This document shows, in pieces, positions 18,540 to 28,336 of a stretch of 64,000 bases of DNA. This DNA comes from Aestuariibaculum sediminum (GTDB lineage Bacteria; Bacteroidota; Bacteroidia; Flavobacteriales; Flavobacteriaceae): contig NZ_JACVXB010000007.1 of the NCBI RefSeq assembly GCF_014596945.1, forward strand, positions 98,547 through 162,546, written 5' to 3'. Each line of letters begins with the position of its first letter. Within the stretch, counting starts at the first letter, position 1. Below the pieces are notes generated by a model. It saw only the letters and a list, made by a program, of their open reading frames with translations. It did not search any database and was not told where the DNA came from. A program made the translations under genes and the position numbers.

Positions 18540-19097
18540 ATGGCAAATACACCTTCAAATATGCTTCCTTTAGGCACCAAAGCTCCAAACTTTGAGCTTC
18601 CGGATACTGTGAGCGGTGAATCAATTAACCTAGAATCTAAAAAAGGAAACAAAGGTACGGTTATCATGTTTATTTGTAATCACTGTCCTTTTGTAATTCA
18701 TATTAATAAAACATTAGTATCCATAGCAAACGCTTATCGTGTTGAAGACATTAGTTTTATAGCTATCTCTAGTAATGATGTGGTTAACTACCCACAGGAT
18801 AGTCCTGAAAAAATGAAATTGCATGCAAAAAAGGAAAACTACCCATTCCCTTATTTATATGACGAATCTCAAAAAGTAGCCAAAGCATATGACGCCGCAT
18901 GTACACCCGATTTTTATGTATTTGACTCCGATTTAAAACTTACTTACCGCGGTCAATTAGATGATTCCAGACCAGGAAACGGTATACCCGTTACAGGACA
19001 GGATTTGTGCCATGCTCTGGATTGTTTAATTGAAAATAAACAAAATAAAAAACTTCAAAAACCTAGTATTGGCTGCAATATTAAATGGAAACGTTAA
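18540..19097 (+). CDS. Thioredoxin-fold / peroxiredoxin-like protein
   Basis: A 185-residue AhpC/TSA-like protein with the subfamily signature MFICNHCPFVIHI (Cys-Asn-His-Cys in place of the thioredoxin CGPC), then YLYDESQKVAKAYDAACTPDFYVFD, including the cis-Pro loop. No signal peptide is visible, so it is probably cytoplasmic. The reaction is likely thiol-disulfide exchange or peroxide reduction; the partner is unknown. Its stop overlaps the convergent GNAT gene by four bases. Confidence 0.85.
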   Translation: MANTPSNMLPLGTKAPNFELPDTVSGESINLESKKGNKGTVIMFICNHCPFVIHINKTLVSIANAYRVEDISFIAISSNDVVNYPQDSPEKMKLHAKKENYPFPYLYDESQKVAKAYDAACTPDFYVFDSDLKLTYRGQLDDSRPGNGIPVTGQDLCHALDCLIENKQNKKLQKPSIGCNIKWKR

Positions 19098-19585
19098 GAT
19101 AATTTTAGCTCAAAAATACCAACATCAAGCCAAGTATTAAATTTATAACCTACCTCTCGTAAATGCCCAACTTTAGTAAACCCATATTTTTCATGCAGTT
19201 TCACACTGGCATTATTTGGTAAGGTTAAAACACCCAATACTACCCTGCAATTGGTTTGTTTTAGTTGTTTAATGAGTTCAGCATAGAGTTTAGATCCAAT
19301 TTGCTTCCCGTAGTGATTATGCTTTACGTACACCGTAGATTCTAGCGTATGATTGTAAGCGGGTCTAGACCTAAATTTTCCGGCATAGGCGTAACCAAGT
19401 ATTTCATTATTTTCTTCATAAATTATAAATGGAAACGCTTTGGTAATCTCATGCAATTTATCTTGAAACTCCTGTAAAGACAGAGGCTGCAAATCGAAGG
19501 TAACATCGGTATTAATAACGTAGTAGTTATAAATATTTAAAAGCTGTTGTGCATCAGAAAAGGAAACGGGTCGAATCATGGGCAT
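19094..19585 (-). CDS. GNAT acetyltransferase, phosphinothricin/methionine-sulfone type
   Basis: 163 residues with the Pat/MnaT pattern: MIRPVSFSDAQQLLNIYNYYV at the start, TFDLQPLSL, GYAYAGKFRSRPAYNHTLESTVYV, the acetyl-CoA loop HNHYGKQIGSKLY and LPNNASVKLHEKYGFTKVGHL near the end. Relatives acetylate phosphinothricin, methionine sulfone or related amino-acid analogues, a likely detoxification role. It overlaps the convergent neighbour by four bases. Confidence 0.85.
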   Translation of the reverse strand: MPMIRPVSFSDAQQLLNIYNYYVINTDVTFDLQPLSLQEFQDKLHEITKAFPFIIYEENNEILGYAYAGKFRSRPAYNHTLESTVYVKHNHYGKQIGSKLYAELIKQLKQTNCRVVLGVLTLPNNASVKLHEKYGFTKVGHLREVGYKFNTWLDVGIFELKLS

Positions 19586-19624
19586 TAAAATAAAAAGTTA
19601 AAGTAACTAATTTATCTCAATACT

Positions 19625-20029
19625 TTATAATTGAATCGCATTTACTGCTTCTTTCAAAGTTAGAAAACGTTTAATTTTTCTTTTGAAGAACAATTCCTCA
19701 AACGTTAAATTTATTAAACTTATCCAGTTATGAGAGACAATAAAGTAGTCTCTTAAATTATATTGATTTTTAAAAAACTTTATCCAATCTGTAGGTACTA
19801 CAGCATAGGAATGAATTCGGTTTGCAATATAAACAACATCTTCTCCTTTCGATCCTAAAAAACAAGTAACATCTTGCGCAATTACCTGACCGTGTTGTTC
19901 CCAATTAAAACAAATACCTCTGTTTAATTCTGAAATTACAAAGCCTTTAAAGATATAAACATTCCCAAAATCGTAACTTAATTCCTTTAATACACTCTTG
20001 TAAAATACTGTTTCCTTCACACGCTCCAT
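19625..20029 (-). CDS. Conserved hypothetical protein (134 aa), flavobacterial
   Basis: A soluble protein with no signal peptide. Recognisable conserved-looking segments are DFGNVYIFKGFVISELNRG, CFNWEQHGQV, VVYIANRIHSYAVVPTDWIKFF and a C-terminal FFKRKIKRFLTLKEAVNAI. This pattern recurs in flavobacterial hypothetical proteins; I know of no assigned function. A STAS/SpoIIAA-like fold is possible from the strand-helix alternation, but that is weak inference. It lies 39 bases upstream of the GNAT gene on the same strand, so co-transcription is possible. Confidence 0.65.
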   Translation of the reverse strand: MERVKETVFYKSVLKELSYDFGNVYIFKGFVISELNRGICFNWEQHGQVIAQDVTCFLGSKGEDVVYIANRIHSYAVVPTDWIKFFKNQYNLRDYFIVSHNWISLINLTFEELFFKRKIKRFLTLKEAVNAIQL

Positions 20030-20112
20030 ACCTCTAAATAAAGACCAAAGCAGTTACATGAAAAACAAATTAGATGAAAACATTAATTTTTCAGTCTATA
20101 TTAGGTAAGTTC

Positions 20113-20146
20113 AAAAAAAAACACCTGATTAATCAGGTGTTTTTCT
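20113..20146 (-). terminator. Bidirectional hairpin terminator after the PPIase gene
   Basis: Perfect palindrome acacctgatt/aatcaggtgt (20121-20140) with an A-run before it and T-run after it, giving T-runs on both strands. It lies 21 bases beyond the stop of the minus-strand peptidyl-prolyl isomerase gene. Confidence 0.9.
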
Positions 20147-20166
20147 TTATGTATTTATTAATGCAA

Positions 20167-21099
20167 TTATTTTACATTCATCAACTCAACATCAAAAATT
20201 AATGTGGCATTTGGAGGAATAACACCACCTGCACCTCTGCTACCATAGCCCAAGTGACTCGGAATTACAAATCTAGCTTTATCCCCAACATTTAGCAACT
20301 GGATACCTTCATCCCAGCCAGAAATCACCTGACCAACACCTACTGGAAAATCAATTGGTTGATTACGTTTATAAGATGAATCGAACACAGTTCCGTCGGC
20401 TAATTGTCCTTTGTAATGTACAGAAACATTTTTACCTTTTTCTGCCTTAGCTCCGCTACCTTTTTGAATAATTTGGTAACGCAAACCACTTTCTGTTTTT
20501 TCAAATCCAACTGCTAATTTATCTAATTCAGCTTCGATTGCTGCTTTTTCCTCGGCTAAGCGCTTTTCTCTAGAACCTTCAAATGTTCTGAATGCCTCAA
20601 CGGCGTTATAGTTTTCTGCTTCTTCTCCAACTCTCACTATTTCAAGCGTTTCAATACTATCCCCTTGTGCTATAGCATCAACAACATCTTGACCTTCTAC
20701 CACTTTACCAAAAACAGTATGATTATTATCTAACCATGGTGTTTCTAAGTGTGTTATAAAGAATTGACTTCCATTTGTTCCAGGCCCGGCATTAGCCATT
20801 GATAGTACTCCAGGACCATCATGCTTTAAATCAGGATGAAACTCATCATCAAACTGATAACCTGGATTTCCTGTTCCTGTTCCTTGAGGACATCCGCCCT
20901 GAATCATAAAATCAGGAATAACTCTGTGGAATTTTAAACCGTCGTAGTATGGTGTTCCCTGAGGTTTTACTTTATTCTCTAAATTTCCTTCTGCTAAAGC
21001 AACAAAGTTACCTACTGTTCCAGGTGTTTTTTTGTATTCTAAAGCAACAAGAATTTCTCCTTTTGTGGTATTGAATTTTACGTATAATCCGTCTTGCAT
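20167..21099 (-). CDS. Dual-domain peptidyl-prolyl isomerase: cyclophilin fused to FKBP
   Basis: A 310-residue cytoplasmic fusion. Residues about 4-165 are a cyclophilin: [19 protein letters not shown], then [22 protein letters not shown] (catalytic Arg in FHRV, SQFFIT substrate loop) and [12 protein letters not shown] helical linker rich in Glu/Lys (about 170-200) leads to an FKBP domain (about 203-310): [46 protein letters not shown]. Both halves keep their key residues. Cyclophilin-FKBP fusions have been described from flavobacteria as dual-family immunophilins. The ATG lies 23 bases from a good -7 box. Confidence 0.93.
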   Translation of the reverse strand: MQDGLYVKFNTTKGEILVALEYKKTPGTVGNFVALAEGNLENKVKPQGTPYYDGLKFHRVIPDFMIQGGCPQGTGTGNPGYQFDDEFHPDLKHDGPGVLSMANAGPGTNGSQFFITHLETPWLDNNHTVFGKVVEGQDVVDAIAQGDSIETLEIVRVGEEAENYNAVEAFRTFEGSREKRLAEEKAAIEAELDKLAVGFEKTESGLRYQIIQKGSGAKAEKGKNVSVHYKGQLADGTVFDSSYKRNQPIDFPVGVGQVISGWDEGIQLLNVGDKARFVIPSHLGYGSRGAGGVIPPNATLIFDVELMNVK

Positions 21100-21121
21100 A
21101 GTTCTAATTTTTAAGAAAATG

Positions 21122-21129
21122 CAAAGATA
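21122..21129 (-). promoter_or_regulatory. Probable -7 box of the cyclophilin-FKBP gene
   Basis: Reads TATCTTTG on the minus strand, matching TAnnTTTG, 23 bases before the start codon. No clear TTTG is seen at -33. Confidence 0.5.
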
Positions 21130-21286
21130 GGAAACTAAGTGCTATTTACTTGTGTAAAGTTTTATAAGTTTTTGTTATAGTTTTATAGATAACGTATGAA
21201 GAAATTAAGTTTCAGAGGGTAAATACCAAAACACTTACAACTCTGAAACTTAACAACAAACAAAATTCAATAAATATTACCGTTTA

Positions 21287-23485
21287 TTAGTTAGCAACTT
21301 CACTTATAAATTTAATACGATATAAACGCAATTCTTCATCATCATAATCACCATCAAACTCTTCAATGGCTGTTGCAATATTATCTGTGGTGGATTCCAT
21401 AAAGTAATCATGCAATTCTTCCTGCTGATCCTCATCCAGAATATCGTCTATCCAATAATTGATATTTAGTTTAGTACCAGAGTAAACAATGGCTTCCATT
21501 TCCTTTATAAAATCATCCATTTCTAGACCTTTAGCCGAAGCTATATCATCCAGAGGTAATTTTCTATCTATATTTTGAATGATATATAATTTATTCGCAG
21601 AATTTGTTCCTGTTGTTTTTACAACCAAATCATCAGGTCTTACAATATCATGTTCTTCAACATACTGAGCTATTAAAGCAACAAAATCTTTACCATATTT
21701 TTTAGCTTTCCCTTCTCCAACACCATGAACATTAGCTAGTTCGGTTAAATTAACCGGGTATTTTAAAGCCATATCTTCAAGCGATGGATCCTGGAAAATA
21801 ACAAAGGGAGGAACACCTAACTTTTTAGCATTCTTTTTACGTAAATCCTTGAGCATATCCATTAATAACGCATCGGCAACTGCAGCCTGTGCTTTAGATG
21901 CCGCAACGATAACACCATCATCTGCTGCACTATCAAACTCATGATCTTCTGTCATCATAAAAGACACTGGATTATTTAAGTAATCTTTACCAGCTTTTGT
22001 TAATTTAATAACACCGTAAGTTTCAATATCTTTTCGAAGCAAGCCAGCCACTAAAACCTGACGCAATAAGGCCATCCAGTACTTTTTATCCTTGTCTTTA
22101 CCTAAGCCAAAAAACGGTTGTTCATTCGTTTTATGAGAATTTATTAAGGCATTTTCTTTACCAACAATAACCTGAACCAGGTCTTTAGACTTGTATTTTT
22201 CGTTAGTTTTTGAAATCGTTTTTAAGAGAATAACAACATCGTCTTGGGCTTCGTGTTTCTTTTTAGGATGTCTAACATTATCGTCCATATCGCCTCCTTC
22301 ACCAGTGGCATTATCAAATTCTTCCCCGAAATAGTGCAATATAAATTTACGTCGTGAGATAGAGGTTTCGGCAAATGCTACAACCTCCTGCAATAAAGCG
22401 TGTCCTATTTCCTGTTCGGCAACAGGCTTACCAGACATGAACTTTTCCAGCTTTTCAATATCCTTATACGAATAAAATGCCAAACAATGTCCTTCGCCTC
22501 CATCCCTACCAGCTCTACCTGTTTCCTGATAATAACTCTCGATACTTTTAGGTATGTCGTGATGAATTACAAAACGAACATCGGGTTTATCGATACCCAT
22601 ACCAAACGCTATAGTTGCAACTACGACATCAACTTCCTCCATTAAAAATTGATCCTGATAACTTGATCTCGATTTAGCATCCAAACCGGCATGATATGGT
22701 ACGGCATTAATGCCATTTACCTGAAGTACCTGAGCTAATTCTTCAACGCGTTTTCGACTTAAACAATAAACAATTCCAGACTTTCCTGAGTTTTGTTTAA
22801 TAAACCGAATTATATCAGCATCAACCTGTTTTGTTTTAGGTCTAACCTCGTAATATAAATTCGGGCGATTAAATGACGCTTTAAACGTTTTTGCTCCTGT
22901 TATTCCTAAATTTTTTATGATATCTTCCTGAACTTTTGGCGTAGCTGTAGCAGTAAGTCCTATAATTGGAATATTATCGCCAATACGGCCTATAATATGC
23001 CTTAAATTTCTATATTCTGGTCTAAAATCATGGCCCCATTCACTAATACAGTGCGCCTCATCAATGGCCATGAACGAAATTTTCACAGAACGTAAAAATT
23101 CAACATTCTCTTCTTTAGTAAGCGATTCTGGAGCAACATATAGCAACTTGGTTATACCATTTACTATATCCTCTTTTACACGCTTTATTTCTGTTTTATT
23201 TAACGAAGAATTGAGAACGTGGGCAATACCCTCTTCGTTTGAAACACCTCGAATAGCGTCCACCTGATTTTTCATTAATGCAATTAAAGGTGAGACTACT
23301 ATAGCCGTTCCCTCCTGCATTAGTGCGGGTAATTGGTAGCATAACGATTTCCCACCACCAGTGGGCATAATTACAAATGTATTGTTACCCGATAATATAC
23401 TCTCTACAACATCTTCCTGCAACCCTTTGAACTTGCCAAAACCAAAGTACTTTTTGAGTGCAGAATGCAAGTCACTCTTTTCCAT
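21287..23485 (-). CDS. recQ: ATP-dependent DNA helicase RecQ
   Basis: A 732-residue SF2 3'-5' helicase for DNA repair. Motif I is MPTGGGKSLCYQLPAL, motif II IDEAHCISEWGHDFRPEY, motif III LTATAT and motif VI QETGRAGRDGG. After the RQC winged-helix region comes an HRDC domain (PSLEDMALKYPVNLTEL...VHGVGEGKAKKYG), then an extra roughly 110-residue acidic C-terminal tail. The region that in E. coli RecQ holds four zinc-binding Cys reads AFAETSISRRKFILHYFGE then GEGGDMDDN, with no Cys, so this protein should lack the zinc. That seems usual for Bacteroidota RecQ. Confidence 0.95.
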   Translation of the reverse strand: MEKSDLHSALKKYFGFGKFKGLQEDVVESILSGNNTFVIMPTGGGKSLCYQLPALMQEGTAIVVSPLIALMKNQVDAIRGVSNEEGIAHVLNSSLNKTEIKRVKEDIVNGITKLLYVAPESLTKEENVEFLRSVKISFMAIDEAHCISEWGHDFRPEYRNLRHIIGRIGDNIPIIGLTATATPKVQEDIIKNLGITGAKTFKASFNRPNLYYEVRPKTKQVDADIIRFIKQNSGKSGIVYCLSRKRVEELAQVLQVNGINAVPYHAGLDAKSRSSYQDQFLMEEVDVVVATIAFGMGIDKPDVRFVIHHDIPKSIESYYQETGRAGRDGGEGHCLAFYSYKDIEKLEKFMSGKPVAEQEIGHALLQEVVAFAETSISRRKFILHYFGEEFDNATGEGGDMDDNVRHPKKKHEAQDDVVILLKTISKTNEKYKSKDLVQVIVGKENALINSHKTNEQPFFGLGKDKDKKYWMALLRQVLVAGLLRKDIETYGVIKLTKAGKDYLNNPVSFMMTEDHEFDSAADDGVIVAASKAQAAVADALLMDMLKDLRKKNAKKLGVPPFVIFQDPSLEDMALKYPVNLTELANVHGVGEGKAKKYGKDFVALIAQYVEEHDIVRPDDLVVKTTGTNSANKLYIIQNIDRKLPLDDIASAKGLEMDDFIKEMEAIVYSGTKLNINYWIDDILDEDQQEELHDYFMESTTDNIATAIEEFDGDYDDEELRLYRIKFISEVAN

Positions 23486-23598
23486 TAATCAGAAAACTAT
23501 TTAAATTATATTAAACTAATATTTATGACACACAATAAAATAAAATGCGAATTAAGCATTTTAATAGTGTATTAAGAAATCCCTCTTATTTTTTTCGT

Positions 23599-23606
23599 TA
23601 GTTTTG
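23599..23606 (+). promoter_or_regulatory. Probable -7 box for kdsD-tatC
   Basis: TAGTTTTG fits TAnnTTTG and lies 95 bases before the kdsD start; no convincing -33 TTTG accompanies it. It is the only good candidate in the 216-base divergent gap between recQ and kdsD. Confidence 0.35.
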
Positions 23607-23701
23607 TAAATTAAAAATCGAAATTACTATAAAATAATATTTTATTTACACTTAAAGTTAAGAATTTCTTCAAAAGCATCAACTAAAAAATTTAATAAAT
23701 T

Positions 23702-24667
23702 TTGAATAATAACAATTCAATCATTAAAATAGCTAAAGAAACCATAGAAGCTGAAAGCCAAGCTATTTTAAATTTATCGAATCTTGTCGATTCTGATTTT
23801 GCTCAAGCCGTTGAACTTATATATAAATCAAAAGGTCGTGTAATAATTACTGGTATTGGAAAAAGTGCCATAATTGCCAGTAAAATTGTGGCTTCATTAA
23901 ATTCAACAGGAACCCCAGCTGTTTTTATGCATGCAGCCGATGCCATACATGGAGATTTAGGTTTAATTCTTAAAGAAGATGTGGTAATTTGCATCTCGAA
24001 AAGCGGAAACACACCAGAAATTAAAGTGCTGGTACCACTCATAAAGCGTGTGAATAATAAAATGATTGCCATTACCGGAAATAAAGATTCGTTTCTTGGT
24101 CAACATGCCGACTATATTTTAAATGCGTACGTTGAAAAAGAAGTTTGTCCGAACAACCTGGCTCCTACTACAAGTACCACAGCACAATTAGTTATTGGTG
24201 ATGCTTTAACTGTTTGCCTGTTGGAGTTACGAGGATTTACAAGTAACGACTTCGCGAAATTCCACCCAGGTGGTGCACTTGGTAAAAAACTATATTTACG
24301 AGTTCAGGATATTTCATCGGTTAATAACAAACCTAAGGTAGAAGCCTCTACTCATATTAAAGATGTAATTATTGAAATTACAGAAAAAATGCTAGGAGTT
24401 ACCGCTGTGGTAGAAAACAATAAAATTATTGGTATAATTACAGATGGTGATTTACGTAGAATGCTTACCAAAGCCGAAAATTTCGAAAATCTTACTGCAA
24501 AAGATATTATGGGAACCAACCCAAAACGTATTGAAGCCAGCGCAATGGCTATCGATGCTTTAGAAATTATGGAAGCTAATGAGATTTCACAAATTCTGGT
24601 TGAAGATAACGGTGAATACGCCGGAGTGGTTCATCTTCACGATTTAATAAAAGAAGGAATCATATAA
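23702..24667 (+). CDS. kdsD: Arabinose-5-phosphate isomerase (KpsF/GutQ/KdsD family), TTG start
   Basis: Converts ribulose-5-phosphate to arabinose-5-phosphate, the first step to KDO in lipopolysaccharide. It has 321 residues: a SIS domain (GRVIITGIGKSAIIASKI, SGNTPEIKVLVP, FHPGGALGKKL) followed by two CBS domains. A stop codon lies two codons upstream of the TTG at 23702 and there is no ATG nearby, while homology begins at once (SIIKIAKETIEAE), so TTG is the start. The stop overlaps the tatC ATG by one base (TAATG), indicating coupling. Confidence 0.9.
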   Translation: MNNNNSIIKIAKETIEAESQAILNLSNLVDSDFAQAVELIYKSKGRVIITGIGKSAIIASKIVASLNSTGTPAVFMHAADAIHGDLGLILKEDVVICISKSGNTPEIKVLVPLIKRVNNKMIAITGNKDSFLGQHADYILNAYVEKEVCPNNLAPTTSTTAQLVIGDALTVCLLELRGFTSNDFAKFHPGGALGKKLYLRVQDISSVNNKPKVEASTHIKDVIIEITEKMLGVTAVVENNKIIGIITDGDLRRMLTKAENFENLTAKDIMGTNPKRIEASAMAIDALEIMEANEISQILVEDNGEYAGVVHLHDLIKEGII

Positions 24668-25503
24668 TGGCCAAAAAACAAAAAAAGAACATCAATGAGA
24701 TGTCATTCCTTGATCATCTCGAAGATTTACGCTGGCATCTTATTAGAATTTGTGCCGGTGTTATGATTGTCGCAACATTAGCGTTCACATTTAGCCGATT
24801 TATATTCGACGATATCATATTTTTTCCGCTGAACATGAATTTTCCAACCTATGAATTTTTATGTCAGGCAGGACAATTTGTTGGCGTTACCACATCATTC
24901 TGTAATGATGAAATTCCAATGATGATACAAAGTAGAACCATGGCGGGGCAATTTTCTGCCGATATATGGACTGCTATATTAGCCGGATTCATCATCTCAT
25001 TTCCGTATACCATCTATCAATTATGGAAATTTGTTAGCCCAGGCTTACACGAAAACGAACGCAAACATTCACGAGGATTTATAATTATTTGCTCCCTCCT
25101 ATTCTTTTTAGGAGCTTTATTTGGTTATTACATTATTACCCCTTTATCTATTAATTTCCTTGCTAATTACAGCATCTCAAAAGTTGTGGAAAATCAAATA
25201 GATATTAGTTCATACATTGGTTTGGTACGTTCTTCGGTTTTAGCCTCTGGATTAATTTTCGAATTACCTATAGTCATATACTTTTTAACTAAAATAGGTT
25301 TAGTAACGCCTGAAATTTTAAGAAAATATAGAAAATTTGCCTTGGTAATTGTGCTTATCTTATCGGCTGTAATTACACCACCAGATATCGCTAGTCAGGT
25401 TATTGTGGCAATTCCTATTTTAATTTTATATCAGGTAAGTATTTATATTTCAAAACTTGTTGTTAAAAATCAAAAGATAGCAACGCAGGAAATTAGAAAG
25501 TAA
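24667..25503 (+). CDS. tatC: Sec-independent protein translocase subunit TatC
   Basis: A 278-residue inner-membrane receptor of the twin-arginine export pathway. It starts with a cytoplasmic MSFLDHLEDLRWHLI motif (the family's SFxxHLxELR signature), has six membrane segments, and contains WKFVSPGLHENERK and the late LITPPDIASQ-type segment (AVITPPDIASQVIVAIPI). It is translationally coupled to kdsD through a TAATG overlap. TatA is not in the window. Confidence 0.95.
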   Translation: MAKKQKKNINEMSFLDHLEDLRWHLIRICAGVMIVATLAFTFSRFIFDDIIFFPLNMNFPTYEFLCQAGQFVGVTTSFCNDEIPMMIQSRTMAGQFSADIWTAILAGFIISFPYTIYQLWKFVSPGLHENERKHSRGFIIICSLLFFLGALFGYYIITPLSINFLANYSISKVVENQIDISSYIGLVRSSVLASGLIFELPIVIYFLTKIGLVTPEILRKYRKFALVIVLILSAVITPPDIASQVIVAIPILILYQVSIYISKLVVKNQKIATQEIRK

Positions 25504-25576
25504 TGATTCCATGAGAGATCATTGGTATGTTTCTTAATTTTTAATACCTTAATTTTTAATACATAATTTTTAACCA

Positions 25577-25933
25577 ATGTCAGATATAGTTAACGAATTT
25601 AACGAATACCGTTCAAAAATGAACGACAAAATTCTTTCTGATAACAATAAAGTTATTAAAAGGATTTTCAATTTAGACACAAACGCTTACGCGGAAGGTG
25701 CTTTAGATGTTAAAACAAAAGAACTTTTAGGCTTGGTGGCCTCAACAGTATTAAGATGCGATGACTGCATAAAATACCACATGGAAACCAGTTATAAAAT
25801 AGGATTAAAAAAAGAAGAAGTTGTCGAGGCATTAAGCATTGCAACCTTAGTTGGAGGAACAATAGTTATTCCACACTTACGTCGGGCATATGAATTTTGG
25901 GATGCCTTAGAGGAACAAAATACATCGAAATAA
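25577..25933 (+). CDS. Carboxymuconolactone decarboxylase / AhpD-like protein
   Basis: A 118-residue all-helical protein of the AhpD-like fold. The motif LRCDDCIKYHMETSYKIGLKKEE carries the Cys-x-x-Cys...His redox triad (CDDC, H) typical of this family, followed by ALSIATLVGGTIVIPH. Members act as small oligomeric thiol peroxidases or reductases; the exact role here is unknown. It lies between tatC and lptB on the same strand. Confidence 0.88.
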   Translation: MSDIVNEFNEYRSKMNDKILSDNNKVIKRIFNLDTNAYAEGALDVKTKELLGLVASTVLRCDDCIKYHMETSYKIGLKKEEVVEALSIATLVGGTIVIPHLRRAYEFWDALEEQNTSK

Positions 25934-26050
25934 AAATTAAAACCTGAACACAATTATAGTATTTTACTATTTTTAGCGTTTTATTTCTGAAGCACAAACA
26001 AAATTCAGAATAAATAAAACCATTTAAACCGCCCTTAGAGCACGAAACCT

Positions 26051-26791
26051 ATGATTTTAAAAGCCGAAAATTTAATGAAGTCCTACAGCGGACGAAAAGT
26101 AGTTAAAGATGTTTCTCTTGAAGTAAACCAGGGAGAAATTGTTGGATTATTAGGACCTAACGGTGCGGGAAAAACCACGTCGTTTTACATGATTGTAGGA
26201 TTAATTAAACCAAACGGCGGCCATATTTTTTTAGATAATACCGAGATTACCCAGTACCCCATGTACAAGCGTGCACAAAACGGAATTGGGTATTTAGCTC
26301 AGGAGGCTTCAGTGTTTAGAAAACTTAGTATTGAAGACAATATTTTAAGCGTACTTCAGCTAACCAAATTGAGTAAAAAAGAGCAACTCCATAAAATGGA
26401 ATCATTAATTGAAGAATTTGGACTCGGTCATATTCGAAAAAACCGTGGAGATTTATTATCAGGTGGTGAGCGTCGTCGTACAGAAATTGCTCGAGCCTTA
26501 GCCACCGATCCAAGCTTTATTTTATTAGATGAACCCTTTGCGGGTGTAGACCCTGTTGCTGTTGAAGATATTCAGCGCATTGTAGCACAACTTACCAAGA
26601 AAAACATTGGTATTTTAATTACCGATCACAACGTACAGGAAACGTTAGCCATTACAGACAGAACTTACTTAATGTTTGAAGGTAGTATTCTTAAAGCAGG
26701 AGAACCGGAAGAACTTGCTAACGATGAAATGGTTAGAAAAGTATATCTAGGTCAGAACTTCGAACTTCGTAAAAAGAAAATTAGAGAATAG
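26051..26791 (+). CDS. lptB: Lipopolysaccharide export ABC transporter ATPase LptB
   Basis: A 246-residue ATPase that powers LPS extraction from the inner membrane with LptFGC. Walker A is [16 protein letters not shown] (about residues 36-51), Q-loop [10 protein letters not shown], signature [15 protein letters not shown] (about 139-153), Walker [14 protein letters not shown], and H-switch TDHNVQETL. The sequence between these motifs is the highly conserved LptB form. It fits with the KDO gene kdsD three genes upstream. A terminator follows. Confidence 0.95.
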   Translation: MILKAENLMKSYSGRKVVKDVSLEVNQGEIVGLLGPNGAGKTTSFYMIVGLIKPNGGHIFLDNTEITQYPMYKRAQNGIGYLAQEASVFRKLSIEDNILSVLQLTKLSKKEQLHKMESLIEEFGLGHIRKNRGDLLSGGERRRTEIARALATDPSFILLDEPFAGVDPVAVEDIQRIVAQLTKKNIGILITDHNVQETLAITDRTYLMFEGSILKAGEPEELANDEMVRKVYLGQNFELRKKKIRE

Positions 26792-26814
26792 TATGATTAG
26801 ATTTTAAAAAAAGT

Positions 26815-26842
26815 AAAACCAGAGCTCGGCTCTGGTTTTTTA
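26815..26842 (+). terminator. Rho-independent terminator after lptB
   Basis: Perfect 11-bp stem aaaaccagagc (26815-26825) / gctctggtttt (26829-26839) with a 3-base loop and a T-run. It ends 13 bases before the convergent AIM24-like stop and, having an A-run upstream, may serve both strands. Confidence 0.92.
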
Positions 26843-26854
26843 TTTGTGTTGTTA

Positions 26855-27655
26855 TTAAAACCTGTTATCCCCATCAAGCAAATCACCTAAGCCTCCAAGA
26901 ATACTTCCTTCACCTTTGTCTTTTCCTCCTGCGCGTGGTGCAGACGCCAAAACACGACCAGCTAATCTGCTAAACGGCAACGACTGAATATATACCACCC
27001 CAGGCCCTTGTAGTTTTGCGTAAAAGAGGCCTTCCCCTCCGAAAATGGTATTTTTTATACCTCCAATAAATTCAATATCATAATCGATATCCTGAGTAAA
27101 ACCTATAATGCATCCTGTATCAACGCGTAAAACTTCGCCTGGCTGTAGTACCTTACGTGCCATAGTACCTCCTGCATGCACAAAAGCCATGCCATCGCCT
27201 TCCAGTTTTTGCATGATGAAACCTTCTCCTCCAAACAGTCCACGGCCCAAACGTTTTGAAAATTCTATTCCCACACTTACCCCTTTGGCTGCACATAAAA
27301 AGGCGTCTTTTTGACAAATAAATTTACCGCGATATTCGGTTAAATCAATTGGAATAATCTTTCCTGGATAAGGTGACGCAAACGAAACTTTGCGTTTGCC
27401 CGATAAATTGTTATAAAACGCGGTCATAAATAAACTCTCTCCTGTTAATATTCGTTTTCCCGCTCCTAAAATTTTACCTAAAAATCCAGAATCGTTTTGA
27501 GAACCATCGCCAAAAATGGTTTCCATTTTAATGCCATCGTCCATCATCATAAAACTACCCGCTTCGGCTACCACGCCTTCTTGAGGATCCAATTCAATTT
27601 CTACATACTGCATTTCTTCACCGTATATATGATAATCAATTTCGTGTGCTGTCAT
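26855..27655 (-). CDS. AIM24 / TIGR00266 family protein
   Basis: A 266-residue beta-sandwich protein beginning [33 protein letters not shown], then [19 protein letters not shown], a phospholipid-scramblase-like jellyroll of the AIM24 superfamily, with a C-terminal [24 protein letters not shown]. The last 30 residues are Gly/Asp-rich. Function in bacteria is unestablished; eukaryotic AIM24 supports mitochondrial inner-membrane organisation. It is convergent with lptB and 78 bases downstream of the DUF4442 gene. Confidence 0.88.
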   Translation of the reverse strand: MTAHEIDYHIYGEEMQYVEIELDPQEGVVAEAGSFMMMDDGIKMETIFGDGSQNDSGFLGKILGAGKRILTGESLFMTAFYNNLSGKRKVSFASPYPGKIIPIDLTEYRGKFICQKDAFLCAAKGVSVGIEFSKRLGRGLFGGEGFIMQKLEGDGMAFVHAGGTMARKVLQPGEVLRVDTGCIIGFTQDIDYDIEFIGGIKNTIFGGEGLFYAKLQGPGVVYIQSLPFSRLAGRVLASAPRAGGKDKGEGSILGGLGDLLDGDNRF

Positions 27656-27733
27656 TTTAAAATATTATTTTATTGATACGCCTATTTGTTGAATAATTTC
27701 AGGAAATGTTACAATCGTTCTTTAAAATTTAAC

Positions 27734-28189
27734 TTACGATTTCAATTTGACACTCCATTCGAAAATAAACGACGACACTTGAATGCCTTCATTATTCAAA
27801 CCTACTGATCTTAATTTTACCGTTTGTCCCTCGCCGGTTTCAATAGCTTTTTGCAAACAATCATCAATTAAAGCTCCGTCGTAGCAAGTAAAAGTGATTC
27901 TTCCAGTTGCCTTTTTAGTGAAAACAGCATTATTAGAAGTAACTAACATAGAAATTCGTTTCCCCGAATTTTCAATTTTCTTAATCATCAATGCACCAGT
28001 TGACAGTTCGGCAGCCATCCCTTGCACCGCCCAAAACATAGAACGAAATGGATTTTGATTTATCCAGCGATGTTTAACCGATACAACGCATTTTTTATCA
28101 TTAATAAATTTAGTTCTTACACCGCAAAAATATGCGGAAGGCAGTTTAAATAAGGTGAAAGTATTTAGTTTTCTGGGAGTTATACTCAT
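27734..28189 (-). CDS. DUF4442 (hotdog-fold, thioesterase-like) protein
   Basis: A 151-residue hotdog-fold protein: NPFRSMFWAVQGMAAELSTGALM is the conserved central helix of DUF4442, preceded by VSVKHRWINQNPF and followed by SNNAVFTKKATGRITFTC. The family is related to acyl-CoA thioesterases, but the catalytic residues and substrate are not established. It probably shares a transcript with the AIM24-like gene downstream. Confidence 0.8.
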   Translation of the reverse strand: MSITPRKLNTFTLFKLPSAYFCGVRTKFINDKKCVVSVKHRWINQNPFRSMFWAVQGMAAELSTGALMIKKIENSGKRISMLVTSNNAVFTKKATGRITFTCYDGALIDDCLQKAIETGEGQTVKLRSVGLNNEGIQVSSFIFEWSVKLKS

Positions 28190-28299
28190 ATTGAATTAAT
28201 GTAAATTTTCACTAAGGTATAAAAAATACTCAGGCTTTAAAATGTTAATACTTTGTTAAAATTTAGTACTATGCGTAACATAATACCTGTTTTAAGACA

Positions 28300-28307
28300 T
28301 ATATTTG
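28300..28307 (+). promoter_or_regulatory. Probable -7 box of the DUF4870 gene
   Basis: TATATTTG matches TAnnTTTG, 30 bases before the ATG at 28337. No good -33 match is seen. Confidence 0.4.
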
Positions 28308-28336
28308 CATAAGAAACTATTATATGTTTTAAGATC

